Source: Fischerella thermalis PCC 7521 (GTDB lineage: Bacteria > Cyanobacteriota > Cyanobacteriia > Cyanobacteriales > Nostocaceae). From it: DNA of 64,000 nt. Both the position numbers and the translations under genes were made by a program. The stretch is from assembly GCF_000317225.1 (NCBI RefSeq), contig NZ_AJLL01000061.1, positions 1 to 64,000 of the forward strand, in the 5' to 3' direction. Shown here in pieces: positions 61,588 through 64,000 of this stretch (position 1 is the stretch's first letter; every line of letters begins with the position of its first letter). The notes beneath the pieces were generated by a model that saw only the letters and a program-made list of their open reading frames with translations, was not told the DNA's origin and made no database searches.

Positions 61588-62982
61588 ATGCCTACCTTGC
61601 TTGTGGATGTGCAAAATTTGCTTTCTGACTTACTGAAGCGTTATGCATCTAAGGTGGATTATTTAATGATTCGCCTAGAAGAAGCTGAAGGTACAGATAT
61701 ACTGTTGCGTGGCGACAAAGTAGAAACTCTCAGCGAGGCTATTTCTATCGGTGGACATATTCGTGCTGCTTATAGGGGTGGATGGGGGTTCAGCAGTTTT
61801 AACCGCTTGACAACAATTGCTGAACGTATCGAAGAAGCAATTGCTGCTGCGAGGATGGTTGGTGATGAAGAAACTATACTTGCTCCCGTTGAACCAGTGC
61901 AAGCAGTTTGTCAATTACCCTTGACAGGTACTGATCCCCGGCTTGTTTCTTTAAGTCGTAAAAAAGAATTATGCGATCGCTATTGTGATCTCCTCAAAAG
62001 TGTAGACCATCGCATCAGCACCACATCTGTACGCTACAGTGACACCAGTCAAAAAGTAATTGTTGCTACTAGTGAAGGCACTTTCATTGAACAGTCTTGG
62101 GTAGATATGGAAATGCGCTTTGCTGCCACTGCTAGAGATGGTGATACTGTGCAAACTGGCAGAGAAACCACCGGTTCGCGCCAGGCTTTTGAAGATTTAA
62201 TCAACCTAGATACACAAGTCAAAAGCGCTGCCGAAAGGGCAGTAGCAGCTTTAACTTTACCATCAGTCAAAGGTGATACCTACACCGTAGTTATTGATCC
62301 GATTCTTACTGGTTTATTTGTTCACGAAGCCTTTGGACATCTATCAGAAGCAGATATGGCTTACGAAAACCCAGATTTGTTAGAGGTAATGACCTTTGGA
62401 CGCAGGTTTGGCCCGGAAGAATTACAAATTTTTGATGGTGCAGCCCTAACTGGACATCGTGGTAGTTATTTTTACGATGATGAAGGCACACCTGCAACAA
62501 TTACGCAGTTAATTCAAGATGGGATTTTGGTAGGAAGATTGCATTCCCGTGAAACCGCAGGTAAGTTAGGAGAAACAGCAACAGGCAACGCTAGGTGTTT
62601 AAATTATCACTATGCCCCCATTGTCCGCATGACCAATACATGGATAGAAAGAGGTAAAACACCTGTGGCTGATTTATTCAGTGGTATTAAACAAGGAGTT
62701 TATGCGCGTAACTGGTTGGGTGGAATGACCAATGGGGAAATGTTCACCTTCAGCGCTGGGGAAGCTTGGATGATTAGAAATGGGAAAATAGCTGAACCAG
62801 TCAAAGATGTAACTCTCTCAGGAAACGTGTTTCAAACCCTGGCAGATATAGAAGCAATTGGTGACGACTTTTACTGGGACGAGTCTGGTGGTTGTGGTAA
62901 AGACGCACAAAATGGTTTAGCTGTAGGTTGTGGCGGGCCAAGTCTGCGGATACGTGATGTGGTTGTTGGGGGAGAGGCGTGA
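61588..62982 (+). CDS. tldD: TldD metalloprotease subunit homologue (464 aa)
   Basis: TldD/PmbA (TldE) family. The zinc-protease motif HEAFGHLSEAD with HEAFGH at 246-251 is intact, as are the C-terminal CLNYHYAPIVRMTNTWIERG and GGCGKDAQNGLAVGCGGPSL runs. The TldD/TldE pair processes peptide antibiotics such as microcin and degrades unfolded peptides. No tldE is in the window; cyanobacteria often carry it elsewhere or a second copy. Start ATG at 61588. Confidence 0.93.
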   Translation: MPTLLVDVQNLLSDLLKRYASKVDYLMIRLEEAEGTDILLRGDKVETLSEAISIGGHIRAAYRGGWGFSSFNRLTTIAERIEEAIAAARMVGDEETILAPVEPVQAVCQLPLTGTDPRLVSLSRKKELCDRYCDLLKSVDHRISTTSVRYSDTSQKVIVATSEGTFIEQSWVDMEMRFAATARDGDTVQTGRETTGSRQAFEDLINLDTQVKSAAERAVAALTLPSVKGDTYTVVIDPILTGLFVHEAFGHLSEADMAYENPDLLEVMTFGRRFGPEELQIFDGAALTGHRGSYFYDDEGTPATITQLIQDGILVGRLHSRETAGKLGETATGNARCLNYHYAPIVRMTNTWIERGKTPVADLFSGIKQGVYARNWLGGMTNGEMFTFSAGEAWMIRNGKIAEPVKDVTLSGNVFQTLADIEAIGDDFYWDESGGCGKDAQNGLAVGCGGPSLRIRDVVVGGEA

Positions 62983-63070
62983 GTGATGGGGAGGTGGGGA
63001 GTATGGGGAGAATAAATACTTATGCCCAATGACCAATGACCAATGACAAATAACAAATGACAAATGGCAA

Positions 63071-64000
63071 ATGACACAACCCAGAGGCATACGAGCATTC
63101 CTAATCCAAAATCGAAAATCTAAAATCCAAAATCGTATTGGGTGGTTCTCAGGTGCCTTTCTTATTACCACCTGTCTCATACCTACGATCATTCCCCGTC
63201 CTGTCTTGGGTGCAGAACGGTTAACCCTGTCCTACGGTCTGTTGGAGCGTTCTATATCAGTTCAATCTCTAGAAGATTACGCCAGAACAGGCAAAATCGA
63301 TGATGAATTGGCTGCTTATTTTCAATATGCACCCAAAGAGCGACTAGAGCAAATCAAACAGGTATTACTAACTCCTATTCCCTTAAATGTGGTACAAGTT
63401 TCCCAGTTTCTCTACACACCAATCGGGGAAAGATTGCTAGAGAATTTGGCAACAGTGATTGAGGGTGAAACTCGGGCTACTGGTTTATACGGAATTCGTG
63501 CAGCATTAATTTTAGCTGCGGCTGAACCGGAAGGCTTGACTTTATTAAATGTACTACGCAAGTTTCCCTCAAGTCGGCTTTCAATTAATTTAGCCCGCGC
63601 CCTACAGCTAGCCAACTTAGCCCAGAGTTTTCTCAACCAGACTCAACAAGCGATCGCCCTCATTCAAAAAGAAGCTAACCAAGAAGCAACCACTGCTTCA
63701 CCAGAAAGTATTAGTAACACTATAAACTTATTGCAACCAGGATCTTATCAATGGCAAAAGCAAACCATTAACCTCAATGATCAGTCTCGTGATCGTATCT
63801 ATCCCGCCGATATTTATTTACCAGAAGTTTCTCAGCCTAGACCAGTTATTGTCATCTCCCACGGACTTGGTTCTGATCGAACTAGTTTTGTTTACTTAGC
63901 TGAATATTTGGCTTCCTATGGGTTTGTTGTGGCGGTTCCTGAACATCCTGGTAGCAACGCTCAGCAGTTACAAGCATTACTATCAGGTAGAGCAGCTGAT
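63071..64000 (+). CDS. Secreted alpha/beta hydrolase with N-terminal DUF1400 domain (partial, 310+ aa)
   Basis: The gene runs off the window end, so only the first 310 codons are seen. A signal segment (GWFSGAFLITTCLIPTIIPR, cleavage near VLGA) precedes the DUF1400 region at about 46-165 (SYGLLERSISVQSLEDYART, YTPIGERLLENLATVIEGET). An alpha/beta hydrolase domain then begins, VIVISHGLGSDRTSFVYLAE, with the oxyanion HGLGS motif; the catalytic Ser lies beyond the end. The first 30 residues include RAFLIQNRKSKIQNRIG, which is the translation of a spacer repeat, so the start is uncertain. Lipase or esterase role inferred. Confidence 0.85.
   Translation, partial: MTQPRGIRAFLIQNRKSKIQNRIGWFSGAFLITTCLIPTIIPRPVLGAERLTLSYGLLERSISVQSLEDYARTGKIDDELAAYFQYAPKERLEQIKQVLLTPIPLNVVQVSQFLYTPIGERLLENLATVIEGETRATGLYGIRAALILAAAEPEGLTLLNVLRKFPSSRLSINLARALQLANLAQSFLNQTQQAIALIQKEANQEATTASPESISNTINLLQPGSYQWQKQTINLNDQSRDRIYPADIYLPEVSQPRPVIVISHGLGSDRTSFVYLAEYLASYGFVVAVPEHPGSNAQQLQALLSGRAAD

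Overview
The window is cyanobacterial chromosome. It carries photosystem II genes (psbU, psbY, psb34 and a psbA fragment), a beta-carboxysome operon (ccmK2-ccmK1-ccmL-ccmM-ccmN-ccmO) and NDH-1 CO2-uptake genes (ndhF-ndhD-cup). The palindrome GCGATCGC (HIP1) is very frequent, and heptamer repeats such as GGTTAGT and CCAATTA fill many spacers. The gene content, the FurC/PerR-type regulator and the repeat style point to a filamentous, heterocyst-forming member of the Nostocales (Nostoc, Calothrix or Tolypothrix-like); the genus cannot be fixed from the sequence alone. I see no tRNA, rRNA, intact insertion sequence, prophage or CRISPR array.

Layout. 0-5.4 kb: a small acidic protein, psbU, a PirA-like microprotein, a DUF62 SAM hydrolase, a DUF2301 membrane protein, dprA, then a 3' remnant of psbA directly behind dprA. 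5.5-19 kb: secreted and M48 proteins, a DinG-like helicase homologue, DUF2839, furC/perR, a NACHT-pentapeptide protein with an in-frame stop near its end, a DUF3685 pseudo-receiver protein, a flavoprotein that lacks the usual redox disulfide, cobD and an HU gene. 19-20.2 kb: a decayed patch with an XRE regulator lacking a start codon and one intact plus one remnant four-helix-bundle gene. 20.2-25.7 kb: pilM-pilN-pilO-pilQ (type IV pilus; twitching and DNA uptake, which fits with dprA nearby). 25.8-35.6 kb: a sugar-binding lipoprotein, folC, psbY, gamma-carbonic anhydrase, TIGR02652, a VOC protein, an M16 protease, a cupredoxin and map.

35.8-47 kb is the core of the window: a carbon-concentrating supercluster. 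The ndhF-ndhD-cup operon (CO2 to bicarbonate conversion at NDH-1) is divergent from ccmK2K1LMNO (carboxysome shell and Rubisco/carbonic anhydrase scaffold), and an RbcR-type LysR regulator follows. CcmM has an apparently complete gamma-carbonic anhydrase site, three Rubisco-small-subunit-like domains and an internal GTG start with its own ribosome binding site for the short isoform.

47-64 kb: a histidine-kinase pseudogene, a MuiA-like DUF4139 protein, a Uma2 nuclease-fold protein, mnmE, an ECF-type ABC ATPase, small genes including psb34, pfkA, a TPR protein, acs, a GT4 glycosyltransferase, a DUF2079 membrane protein, tldD, and a DUF1400/alpha-beta hydrolase cut by the window end.

The most distinctive non-genic feature is the density of interspersed repeats. 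There are at least five copies of a roughly 40-bp element containing TTCCCGTAAGGGTGGAG or its variants, two MITE-like elements, perfect palindromes, and several places where spacer-type repeat sequence has been absorbed in frame into coding regions. I found no clear, wholly new multi-gene system. The best candidates for new biology are the interrupted NACHT-pentapeptide gene, the repeat invasion of genes, and the structured RNA elements within the carboxysome locus.
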